NCBI GenBank assembly: GCA_900755895.1
Contig: CAAEIG010000231.1
Span: 1-34,804 of the forward strand
Reading direction: 5' to 3'
Source: Clostridia bacterium
GTDB taxonomy: Bacteria > Bacillota > Clostridia > Oscillospirales > Acutalibacteraceae
DNA length: 34,804 nucleotides
The notes under the pieces are model-generated. The model was given only the letters and a program-made list of their open reading frames with translations, ran no database searches and was not told the origin of the DNA. Of the stretch, positions 7,615 to 14,613 are shown piece after piece. A program made the translations under genes and the position numbers. Numbering within the stretch: position 1 is the first letter of the stretch; each line of letters opens with the position of its first letter.

Positions 7615-9319
7615 GCAAATAACACACTATTTAACACACTTCGCAGTTTTAGTGGCCTTTTTGAGGCCTCTTTTTTTAGGAACCGAAACAGCGAATCGAC
7701 AGTCTAATCGCATTCAGTATTATGTATTCGCTGGTGCGGATGGGAATGGCACCAAGATGACCTATCGGTACGATTATGATGCCGCCGGAAACATTAACGA
7801 AGTTTACCGACAGGTGGGGTCAGGAACACTTGACTTTTTGAACAGTTATAAGTACGATAAGCTCGGACGGCTAACTAGTGCCACTGATGCCCAGGGAACA
7901 GAAACCTACATCTATAATACAGCAGGTAATCTTTTGAGTCGTACGCTGGAAGGCGATACGGTTTCTTACTCGTATGATAACGCCAGTTGGAACGATCTGT
8001 TCACCGCGTACAATGGGCAAAAGATTGCTTACGAGGGTCAAACTTACAATTCCTCCAGCAATTCTGTCTCAGGAACGGTCATCAGCGGCAATCCTGTTAG
8101 CTACTATAATGGCAAGCGCTGGAATATGGAGTGGGTCAACGGGAACCGTTTGGCCGAAGCTAGTTCTGGCACCGCCAATGTGACCTATACCTATGACCGG
8201 ACAGGCCTTCGCTCTACAAAAACAGTGAACGGCACCACATACCATTACGCTTACGCTGGGGAGAAGCTAGTTTGGCAGGAGTGGAACGGCAACGAGATGT
8301 TCTTCTTCTATGATGAGTCTAACGCTCCCATTGGCTTCTGGTACCATCCTGCCACAGGGTCTAACGTAACTGGCTATTACATGACCACTCAGCAGGGCGA
8401 CATTACCCGCATTGAGGATGTCAATGGCAACGTGCTGGCCACCTATGAGTACGACGCCTGGGGCAGGCTCATTTCCTCCAGCGGCAGCCTGGCGGAAATC
8501 AATCCCCTGCGGTATCGCGGATACTATTACGATACCGAAACTGAGCTCTATTACCTGTCCAACCGCTATTATGATCCCAAAGTTAGTCGTTTCATTAACG
8601 CTGATAGCACGGATGCTGTATTGTCCGCAAATGGGCTTTATGACCAAAATCTCTTTGCGTATTGCGATAACAACCCTGTGATGCGTGCCGATAATGAAGG
8701 TGGGTTTTGGCACATATTAGCGGGAGCTGCAGTTGGTGGACTCATTTCAGGAGCTGTCCAAGTCGCTACGAACCTAGCTACTGGAAAAGAATGGAGTGAT
8801 GGACTCCTTGGCTCAGTTGCTACGGGAGCAATTGGAGGAGCACTGTCCGCTACAGGGTTATCTCGATTAGCAATCTTTGGTGCTAATGCGCTTGTCTCAG
8901 CAATTGATAGTTGGGATAAGCAAAGAACATCAGGAAACGGCGTTAACTTTGCACTTGTATTATCTGATGGAGTCATTGGAGGTGCTTTTGGGGCTCTTGG
9001 AGGCAAAGGTAGTGGAACAAAACGTCTATTTAACCTTGGAGTGTCCACGGTTAAGAGAACGACAAATGCTACTGTCCACAAAGGGATAAAGTCCGGAGCC
9101 AAAGAAGCAACTAAGGCTTTTTCTTATTATGTCAAAAGCAGTAGTAAATATTATAAATCTACCTTTAATTATCGTTCGTATGCAAAAGACGCTGCATCAA
9201 ATTTTGCGTCTAACTGGACTTCTGATAAAGTGGAGTCTATAATTTCACCTTCGCCTGTCCGTATCAATCGTCCTTCGCGAGGTGGTGGTAGATTTGGAGG
9301 TTCAATGAGTTTGTTATGA
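7613..9319 (+). CDS. Rhs/YD-repeat protein 3' segment with C-terminal putative toxin, cassette 1
   Basis: The open frame has 568 codons. YD repeats run from about residue 45 (YRYDYDAAGNI, YKYDKLGRLT, YTYDRTGLRS), followed by the Rhs-associated core at about 275-363 (YEYDAWGRL, LRYRGYYYDTE, NRYYDPKVSRFINAD). The usual closing DPxG is replaced by ADNEGG. After it comes a variable C-terminal domain of about 204 aa: Gly/Ala-rich hydrophobic segments (LAGAAVGGLISGAV, GVIGGAFGALGGKG), then a Lys/Tyr-rich part. Known: Rhs proteins are usually 1,000-2,500 aa and deliver such C-terminal toxins, so this one lacks its N-terminal secretion and shell regions. The TTG at 7613 lies in a terminator T-run and is not credible; the first ATG (7757) has no ribosome binding site. 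It overlaps the immunity gene by four bases. Confidence 0.8.
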   Translation: MQITHYLTHFAVLVAFLRPLFLGTETANRQSNRIQYYVFAGADGNGTKMTYRYDYDAAGNINEVYRQVGSGTLDFLNSYKYDKLGRLTSATDAQGTETYIYNTAGNLLSRTLEGDTVSYSYDNASWNDLFTAYNGQKIAYEGQTYNSSSNSVSGTVISGNPVSYYNGKRWNMEWVNGNRLAEASSGTANVTYTYDRTGLRSTKTVNGTTYHYAYAGEKLVWQEWNGNEMFFFYDESNAPIGFWYHPATGSNVTGYYMTTQQGDITRIEDVNGNVLATYEYDAWGRLISSSGSLAEINPLRYRGYYYDTETELYYLSNRYYDPKVSRFINADSTDAVLSANGLYDQNLFAYCDNNPVMRADNEGGFWHILAGAAVGGLISGAVQVATNLATGKEWSDGLLGSVATGAIGGALSATGLSRLAIFGANALVSAIDSWDKQRTSGNGVNFALVLSDGVIGGAFGALGGKGSGTKRLFNLGVSTVKRTTNATVHKGIKSGAKEATKAFSYYVKSSSKYYKSTFNYRSYAKDAASNFASNWTSDKVESIISPSPVRINRPSRGGGRFGGSMSLL

Positions 9320-9744
9320 GTTTAGAGAGACAAATTGCATTAATACTTATCTGTTGGATTTTGGCGTTTATATCTATCAGATCCCTTCTTTCTGGTATTA
9401 TAGCCTATCAACTGAATTCAAGTGCCAGCAAAAAGCGAAAAAAGGGCCAGACTTTCGCTGAGTGGTTTCTCTATGCTAGATACCGTAAAGAAATTCCCAA
9501 AATACTCCTACTCCTTTATTTTGTGATTGCTTTCGGGCATCCATCAGTTCTTCTTGCTTGCTTGATTTTACATCTTGTGGGACCATATCCGGAAATTGGA
9601 GGTATTCTGGCGAAAGGAGCGGGATGTTTCGACATTGTCTGGACAGTTATATATGCGTTGATGTTTTGGAGCCGGGATTCTGCTCCAGCCTACTCCCGCT
9701 GGATCAAAAAGAAACGTGGTATGCCGCCGAAGAAGAAAAAGTAA
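9316..9744 (+). CDS. Putative membrane immunity protein, cassette 1
   Basis: The protein has 142 aa. Hydrophobic segments lie at about 7-30, 62-87 and 100-118. Between the first two is a conserved basic block (SASKKRKKGQTFAEWF, YARYRKEIPK), and the protein ends RWIKKKRGMPPKKKK. It starts inside the stop of the toxin frame (ATGA) and ends at a terminator, the standard toxin-then-immunity order. It is clearly paralogous to 10784-11221 and 12182-12622. I do not recognise a named immunity family. A membrane immunity protein would fit a membrane-acting toxin, which is inference. Confidence 0.75.
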   Translation: MSLERQIALILICWILAFISIRSLLSGIIAYQLNSSASKKRKKGQTFAEWFLYARYRKEIPKILLLLYFVIAFGHPSVLLACLILHLVGPYPEIGGILAKGAGCFDIVWTVIYALMFWSRDSAPAYSRWIKKKRGMPPKKKK

Positions 9745-9765
9745 AAGAGCACTGAAAAAGAGGAG

Positions 9766-9796
9766 AAACCCTGGCAAACGCCGGGGTTTTTCTTTT
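9766..9796 (+). terminator. Terminator after immunity gene 1
   Basis: AAACCCTGGC pairs with GCCGGGGTTT (one mismatch/wobble), followed by TTTTCTTTTT. The sequence from the immunity tail codons through this terminator is almost identical to the one after immunity gene 3. Confidence 0.8.
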
Positions 9797-9816
9797 TGAT
9801 AGCAGTTCATTTTCTG

Positions 9817-9846
9817 TTGGCCTTTTGAGATGAGAGAAGTTATAAT
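9817..9846 (+). promoter_or_regulatory. Junction promoter at the 5' end of cassette 2
   Basis: TTGGCC, an 18-bp spacer, then exact TATAAT, placed between the terminator of cassette 1 and the first Rhs-homologous base of cassette 2 (about 9868). The same arrangement recurs before cassettes 3, 4, 5 and 6. Confidence 0.5.
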
Positions 9847-9867
9847 AGACTTGGATACAGTTACGTG

Positions 9868-10175
9868 TATACCGGTTTGGCCTTCGCTCCACAAAAACAG
9901 TGGACGGGACCACGTACCATTACGCCTATGCCGGTGACAAGCTAGTTTGGCAGGAATGGGACGGCAACGAGATGTTCTTCTTCTATGATGAGTCTAACGC
10001 TCCCATTGGCTTCTGGTACCAGCCCGCTACAGGCTCTAACGTAACTGGCTATTACATGACCACTCAGCAGGGTGACATTACCCGCATTGAGGATGTCAAT
10101 GGCAACGTGCTGGCCACCTATGAGTACGACGCCTGGGGCAAACTGATTTCTTCCAGCGGCAGCATGGCGACTTAG
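9868..10175 (+). pseudogene. Displaced Rhs core fragment, cassette 2
   Basis: Nearly identical in DNA and protein to the cassette 1 region at about 8198-8495 (YHYAYAG, KLVWQEW, MFFFYDESNAPIGFWY, YEYDAWGKLISSSGS). There is no start codon with a ribosome binding site. The reading frame (open from 9900) ends at TAG 10173-10175, exactly where homology jumps to the toxin domain. The part of the core that encodes YRGYYYD to ADNEGG is missing. Confidence 0.8.
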
Positions 10176-10774
10176 CGGGGGCTGCAGTTGGTGGACTTAT
10201 TTCTGGAGCTGTCCAGGTGGCTACAAATGTAGCTACTGGGAATAAATGGAATGATGGACTCCTTAGCTCAGTAGCTACGGGAGCAATCGGAGGAGCAGTT
10301 TCATCATCTGGCCTTGGTTTCACAGCTGTAATTGGTATCAACGCACTTGCTTCTGCAACCAGTGAGACAATTGATCAAGTCGCTTCTGGGAAAAAAATAG
10401 ATATTGGAGCGGTACTATCAGAAGGCGTTATTGGCGGAGTTTTTGGCGCTATCGGCGGAAAAGGAAATGGCACTAAGAACTTGGTGAATCTAGGTGTTTC
10501 CACAGTGAAGAGAACTTCCAACACGACCATTCATAAAGGAATTAAGGCAGGAATAAAAGAAGCCAGCAAAGCCTTTAAGTATTATTCAAGAAGCACAAGA
10601 AATTACTATCTAAACACGTATTCTCTATATTCATCAATAAAAAATGTCGTAACTGACGCCTCGTCAAAGGTGACATCGAGGGTGACTTCTAGTTTCATCC
10701 GATCTAGAAATGCACGGGCGCGATATAGAAGAGGTGCTTCTGGTGGTGGATATTACTACTTTGCATTACGATGA
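10163..10774 (+). pseudogene. Displaced Rhs C-terminal putative toxin domain, cassette 2 (no start)
   Basis: About 203 codons homologous to the C-terminal domain of cassette 1, beginning DLAGAAVGGLISGAVQVAT and ending in an Arg/Gly/Tyr-rich tail. The frame is out of phase with the preceding core fragment. The first internal GTG (10217) lacks a Shine-Dalgarno and would remove the conserved opening. The coding sequence has no internal stop, so the domain itself is intact and usable after recombination with a complete core. Similarity to cassette 1 is highest at the first 70 bp of DNA and around GGKGNGTKNLVNLGVSTVKR. The extreme C-terminus has diverged. Confidence 0.7.
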
Positions 10775-10783
10775 AAGGTTGAG

Positions 10784-11221
10784 ATGATATTGAGCCTGCA
10801 AAGACAAATTGTTTTAATTATAATATGCTGGGCTTTGGCAATTTTCTATATTCGGTGGATACTTGCAGGTATTATTGGGTATCAACTGAATAATAGTGCC
10901 TTTAAAAAGCGACAAAAGGGGATTACATTCAGGGAAAGATTTTTTTACAGCAGATATCGTGAAGAAATCCCCAAAGTTTTCTTGTACCTATACTTTATCA
11001 TTTTGATACTTCATCCATTAATTCTACTTGCCTGCTTGATTCTTCATGTTCTAGGACCATTCGATGGGATTGGAGGGATTCTCTCAAAAGGGGTAGCTAT
11101 TTTTGACTTGGCATGGCTATTGCTGTATATCTTGGCGTTTTGGGTCGGTCATGGCTCAACTCCTAACTACTCCCGCTGGATCAAAAAGAAACGCGGTATG
11201 CCGCCGAAGAAGAAAAAGTGA
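10784..11221 (+). CDS. Putative membrane immunity protein, cassette 2
   Basis: A 145-aa paralogue of the cassette 1 immunity protein: hydrophobic segments at about 8-32, 64-92 and 103-122, the basic block NNSAFKKRQKG, then SRYREEIPK, and the identical tail RWIKKKRGMPPKKKK. It begins nine bases after the toxin stop with AAAGG upstream of the ATG; a TTG six bases later would give MSLQRQI, matching MSLERQI of cassette 1. It is probably the cognate antidote of the cassette 2 toxin and may be transcribed from the TATAAT promoter at 9841 even though the toxin frame lacks a start. Confidence 0.75.
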   Translation: MILSLQRQIVLIIICWALAIFYIRWILAGIIGYQLNNSAFKKRQKGITFRERFFYSRYREEIPKVFLYLYFIILILHPLILLACLILHVLGPFDGIGGILSKGVAIFDLAWLLLYILAFWVGHGSTPNYSRWIKKKRGMPPKKKK

Positions 11222-11241
11222 AGAGCACTAAAAAAGCGAGG

Positions 11242-11273
11242 GCCCTGGTGATTACCAGGGCTTTCCTTTTTTA
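11242..11273 (+). terminator. Terminator after immunity gene 2
   Basis: GCCCTGGT / ACCAGGGC perfect 8-bp stem with loop GATT, followed by TTTCCTTTTTT. Confidence 0.8.
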
Positions 11274-11291
11274 TAAACCCTTCTATTGTGC

Positions 11292-11320
11292 TGGAAATTT
11301 AGGATAAGAGTCGATATAAT
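11292..11320 (+). promoter_or_regulatory. Junction promoter/linker of cassette 3
   Basis: TGGAAA, a 17-bp spacer, then TATAAT. The sequence from TGGAAATTTAGG through AAGAG and CG to TATAAT is shared with the linkers at 12703 and 17008. Rhs homology starts five bases after the TATAAT box. Confidence 0.6.
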
Positions 11321-11324
11321 AAAT

Positions 11325-12185
11325 TTGGCCACCTACGAGTACGACGCCTGGGGCAAGCTCGTCTCCTCCAGCGGCAGCCTGGCTGAAATTAACCCCCTGC
11401 GGTACCGTGGATACTATTACGATACCGAAACTGAGTTCTATTACCTGTCCAACCGCTATTATGACCCCAAGGTAAGCCGGTTCATCAATGCTGATAGTAC
11501 GGATGCTGTGCTGTCCGCAAATGGGTTTTATGACCAGAACCTCTTTGCGTATTGCGATAACAACCCTGTGATGCGTGCCGATAATGAAGGTGGGTTTTGG
11601 CATGTATTGGTTGGTGCGGCTGTTGGAGGTGTTATTAACGTCATCACTAAAGGTGTTGTTAACTACATGAACGGTGAACCTTTATTAAAAGGAATGGCGT
11701 CAGGTTTTGTTGCAGGTGCGTCTAGTGGAGCACTTGCCAGTGTGGCCTGGCCCGCTAAAATCGCCTCTTATGTTCCTGCAATTATGTCCGATGGAAATGC
11801 TTTAATTTCCGCTGCTGAGGAATGGTGGGACCAAACACATAGTGGCGAGAAAACAATTAACATAAGTGACATTGTGACGAGCGGGGTTATTGGGGGGATT
11901 TCCGGTGCTTTGGGAGGCAAAGGAAATGGATTATCTCAGCTTAATAAGCTCAGTAATAAAACAATATCCAGGGTCTATAAAGCAGTAAAACATAATGGAA
12001 TAAGATCCGGAATTAAGGAAGCAGGTAAGGCAATGTCTTATTATGGCAAAAGTACGAAAACATTCTATCGTGATTATGTAAGAAGGTTCGTGCCAAAAGA
12101 CATAGCTTCATCGATCGCTGTTGGTGCAGCCGTAAGTATTGTAGCAGGTAATAACAGGTTTTTGAATCGGGTGTATGAAAGATGA
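11325..12185 (+). CDS. Displaced Rhs core fragment plus putative toxin, cassette 3
   Basis: An in-frame fusion of a 93-codon core fragment (LATYEYDAWGKL to ADNEGGFWHV, nearly identical to 8434-8712) with a C-terminal domain of about 193 aa. The domain is a more distant paralogue of toxins 1 and 2: VGAAVGGVINVITKG, then SGVIGGISGALGGKGNG, then IRSGIKEAGKAMSYYGKSTKTFY. The frame stays open leftward to 11286 through the linker and its -10 box, so those codons are not native. The only nearby start is a TTG at 11325 without a Shine-Dalgarno. This is the best preserved displaced cassette: core and toxin are in frame and the stop overlaps the immunity start by four bases. Confidence 0.75.
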   Translation: MATYEYDAWGKLVSSSGSLAEINPLRYRGYYYDTETEFYYLSNRYYDPKVSRFINADSTDAVLSANGFYDQNLFAYCDNNPVMRADNEGGFWHVLVGAAVGGVINVITKGVVNYMNGEPLLKGMASGFVAGASSGALASVAWPAKIASYVPAIMSDGNALISAAEEWWDQTHSGEKTINISDIVTSGVIGGISGALGGKGNGLSQLNKLSNKTISRVYKAVKHNGIRSGIKEAGKAMSYYGKSTKTFYRDYVRRFVPKDIASSIAVGAAVSIVAGNNRFLNRVYER

Positions 12186-12622
12186 ATGACGGCTTTATTT
12201 ACATCGATCAGATATTTGTTATTCTCGGCCTTTCATTTTTGTCCTTCTGGATGATTCGGTGGTACTTGTGGGGCATTAAAACCTACCCGCTGAATAATAG
12301 TGCGCAGAAGAAAAGAAAAAAGGGCGAAACCATTCGGGAGTGGTTCCTGTATACAAGGTACCGGGAGGAAATGCCTAAATTTTTCCTGGGTCTGTACTTT
12401 GTGATAGTATTTTTCCATGCGGCCGTGCTAATTGTATGGGTGATACAACACTTTGTGGGGCCTTATCCATTCTTCGGGCATTGCATGACAGTTACTCTTG
12501 TAATATTTGATGCTGTCTGGATGCTCCTTTTAAGGCTGATGTTTTGGAGTTACAAAGAGGATATGCCCTATGAACGTTGGGTACCCAAAAAACGCGGCAT
12601 GCCGCCGAAGAAGAAAAAGTAA
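12182..12622 (+). CDS. Putative membrane immunity protein, cassette 3
   Basis: The protein has 146 aa, the most diverged of the three immunity paralogues. It keeps MIRWYLWGI, NNSAQKKRKKG, YTRYREEMPK, three to four hydrophobic segments, a late FD-x-x-W and the ending KKRGMPPKKKK. The ATGA overlap with the toxin matches cassette 1. Divergence tracks that of its neighbouring toxin, which supports co-evolving pairs. Confidence 0.75.
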   Translation: MNDGFIYIDQIFVILGLSFLSFWMIRWYLWGIKTYPLNNSAQKKRKKGETIREWFLYTRYREEMPKFFLGLYFVIVFFHAAVLIVWVIQHFVGPYPFFGHCMTVTLVIFDAVWMLLLRLMFWSYKEDMPYERWVPKKRGMPPKKKK

Positions 12623-12643
12623 AAGAGTACTGAAAAAGAGGAG

Positions 12644-12675
12644 AAACCCTGGCAAACGCCGGGTTTTTTCTTTTT
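12644..12675 (+). terminator. Terminator after immunity gene 3
   Basis: AAACCCTGGC / GCCGGGTTT stem followed by TTTTCTTTTT, nearly identical to the terminator at 9766-9796. Confidence 0.8.
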
Positions 12676-12702
12676 GATGAAACCTTATCTAGTACCGGGT
12701 TC

Positions 12703-12731
12703 TGGAAATTTAGGGCAAGAGACGGTATAAT
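12703..12731 (+). promoter_or_regulatory. Junction promoter/linker of cassette 4
   Basis: TGGAAA, a 17-bp spacer, then TATAAT (12726-12731). Conserved sequence runs from about 12678 (GATGAAACCTTATCTAGTAC) to 12748 (TTTGACCACAACAA) and matches 16988-17053. Confidence 0.6.
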
Positions 12732-13119
12732 GGCTTTGACCACAACAATGTATGACGCCTGGGGCAAGCTCATTTCCTCCAGCGGCAGCTTGGCGGACAT
12801 CAATCCCCTGCGGTACCGCGGATACTATTACGATACGGAGACGGGCTTCTACTACCTGCAAAGCCGCTATTACGACCCTGTGTTTTCCCGGTTTATCAAC
12901 GCGGACAAGTACGCTTCCACGGGTACGGGTCTGCTTTCCTACAATATGTTTGCTTACTGCCAGAACAACCCCGTGAATTACAGCGATCCGCAAGGAACGA
13001 TGCAACTGGTGGCAAATGACGGCAGACCCGGCTTGATCGGAGAGACTCTCTCCGGAATCAAGATCGGACTGGATGCTGTCAATCAAGCAACTGTGGATCC
13101 TAAAAGCCCCCTCTCCTGA
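12730..13119 (+). pseudogene. Displaced Rhs core fragment, cassette 4
   Basis: YDAWGKLISSSGS to NNPVNYSDPQG at about 12751-12996, a canonical Rhs core ending in DPxG, unlike the ADNEGG variant of cassettes 1 and 3. It is GC-richer than its surroundings (FYYLQSRYYDPVFSRFINAD). The ATG at 12730 overlaps the -10 box and has no ribosome binding site. The frame stops at TGA 13117 shortly after DPQG, whereas the toxin coding continues in another frame. Confidence 0.75.
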
Positions 13120-13132
13120 AGGGACTGGATAA

Positions 13133-13519
13133 CAGCTGCCCAAAAAAGGGTTAAACAAAAGTTATAAAAAAGGAAAAGTAAACAATCCTAATGGGCCTGG
13201 TACAAGATGGCCAAATATAGATGGAAATGTTTGGGTTCCAGACAATAATATGGACGGTGGTCCGGGATGGGTAGTACAGCACCCCGATGATAGCCACCAC
13301 CATGTCTATCCAAATGGAAAGGTACGCTCTCATTCCAGCAGTTCCTCTATTAATTGGGATCCTGTCATCGGTGTTGTGCTAGTTGGATGAGCAATCGTCG
13401 GCACGGTATACTACGTGCTGGGAAATGATCTGAGCATTGTGGGGATAATTGATGACGCAGCACTTCTCCCCCCAATCTATGCCACCTTTAATCAAGGTGT
13501 ATCATTGATTTCGAAATGA
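13133..13519 (+). pseudogene. Decayed His-rich Rhs C-terminal toxin, cassette 4
   Basis: The frame reads KKGLNKSYKKGKV, then GNVWVPDNNMDGGPGWVVQHPDD, then SHHHVYPNGKVRSHS, followed by an in-frame TGA at 13388-13390 and a hydrophobic end (GTVYYVLGNDLSIVGIIDDA) up to TGA 13517-13519. It is shifted relative to the core fragment. The W-x-V-Q-x-P-D-x-S-H-x-H-x-Y-P-x-G-K pattern resembles small His-containing nuclease-like domains at the ends of polymorphic toxins, but I cannot name the family. One frameshift and one nonsense codon make it non-functional unless the TGA is recoded. Confidence 0.65.
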
Positions 13520-13528
13520 GGTATATCT

Positions 13529-14065
13529 GTGATAGATAATAAAATGACAGAAGAACTGTGCAGCTGGTTTATGGCTGAAACAGACTGGCTTGCCGACTGT
13601 ATAGATGGAGAACTTATGCAGGGCAAACAACCAGACAATGCTCTGATAAAAAAGGTGCGCAGCCGATTGGCCGCCTACTGTGCTTATACAAAGCAGTCAC
13701 CGATATCCTTTACGGAAGTCAGGTATGATCAGGAATTGGGGAAGATCCTCTTTCCGGAGGGAATGGATTATGTTTCGCATTGTTCCGGCGAGGAGGCATT
13801 CTCTCTGATATTGGAGTTTTTTCTGGGAGATATTCGGGATCTGTTTCAGCGCGCGCTCACCAATAATCCCAAAGATCCTCATTTTTCCGCAGTGACTGCA
13901 GAGAAAAAAGCAGCACTTTACTTAAAGTGTCTGAACCGCTCTTTCTCCTATCCTCTGGAAAGTTTTTGGAAAGAACAAGGGTACCATCAGGGGGAGATCC
14001 GACAGTTTTACGAGAACTACCGGAGGGAATATCCCTATTATACTGGCAAAATGCCACCGGTTTAA
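13529..14065 (+). CDS. Hypothetical protein, candidate immunity for the decayed toxin
   Basis: The protein has 178 aa, is soluble and mostly helical, and is acidic in its first third (ELCSWFMAETDWLADCIDGEL). There are no membrane segments or signal peptide, and I do not recognise a family. A GTG start is chosen because GAGGT, which overlaps the toxin stop, lies seven bases upstream; the next ATG (13544) has no ribosome binding site. The position directly after a toxin remnant is the only basis for calling it immunity. Confidence 0.65.
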   Translation: MIDNKMTEELCSWFMAETDWLADCIDGELMQGKQPDNALIKKVRSRLAAYCAYTKQSPISFTEVRYDQELGKILFPEGMDYVSHCSGEEAFSLILEFFLGDIRDLFQRALTNNPKDPHFSAVTAEKKAALYLKCLNRSFSYPLESFWKEQGYHQGEIRQFYENYRREYPYYTGKMPPV

Positions 14066-14154
14066 TGGGGCGTAACTATCATCGGTATCTGTGGTTTGGT
14101 TTGCCATGATGCATTAAGATTGCAATTATTGATTCAGGAAAGGGAAAAAGAACA

Positions 14155-14613
14155 ATGATGGGACTATATGGAAACTTTTCCGAATGTTTAGAGGAACCGG
14201 AAAGCCTTTACGATGGATTGGGAATTCTGTTTGAAGAAATGGCTTCCGAGGCCATGTGGGTTCCTTCTAATTGCGAATACATTGTCAACGATCAGGAAGT
14301 AAAACTGGAGGCTCCCTTATCTTCCCGGGAATTATCCAGCCTTCTAGCAGATAGCTATTCTCTTTTAACTTGCGGAAAATTCTTTTGCTACCCTGATTGC
14401 AATGTACAGAACCCATTAAAAATATTTGAGGAATTTTATTCAGGTTCTTGTCTGGCAGTTATCCTTGTATACGATGCAAGCGAATTTGAGCTTTACGCAA
14501 AAGATGAAGACTACATCAGGCGCTGTGAAAAGCGACTAAATAATTTGCGGGGGAATTGGCAGCTCGAACCGATCTGTGAGGATTCCTGTTTCAGGAATTC
14601 CTTTACTATTTGA
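14155..14613 (+). CDS. Hypothetical protein, second candidate immunity gene of cassette 4
   Basis: The protein has 152 aa, is cytosolic and acidic (LYDGLGILFEEMASEAMW at about 19-36, then VLVYDASEFELYAKDED). Two ATG codons in tandem at 14155/14158 follow an AGGAAAGGG stretch. It has no toxin of its own directly upstream; its neighbour at 13529 is unrelated in sequence. Such stacks of unrelated small genes downstream of a toxin are typical of orphan immunity accumulation. No family recognised. Confidence 0.6.
   Translation: MMGLYGNFSECLEEPESLYDGLGILFEEMASEAMWVPSNCEYIVNDQEVKLEAPLSSRELSSLLADSYSLLTCGKFFCYPDCNVQNPLKIFEEFYSGSCLAVILVYDASEFELYAKDEDYIRRCEKRLNNLRGNWQLEPICEDSCFRNSFTI

Noticed and set aside
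7613..7756. TTG at 7613 as the true start of the first Rhs protein
   Set aside because: It lies in the T-run of a terminator and the first 25-30 residues show no Rhs similarity; the gene is more likely a displaced 3' segment.
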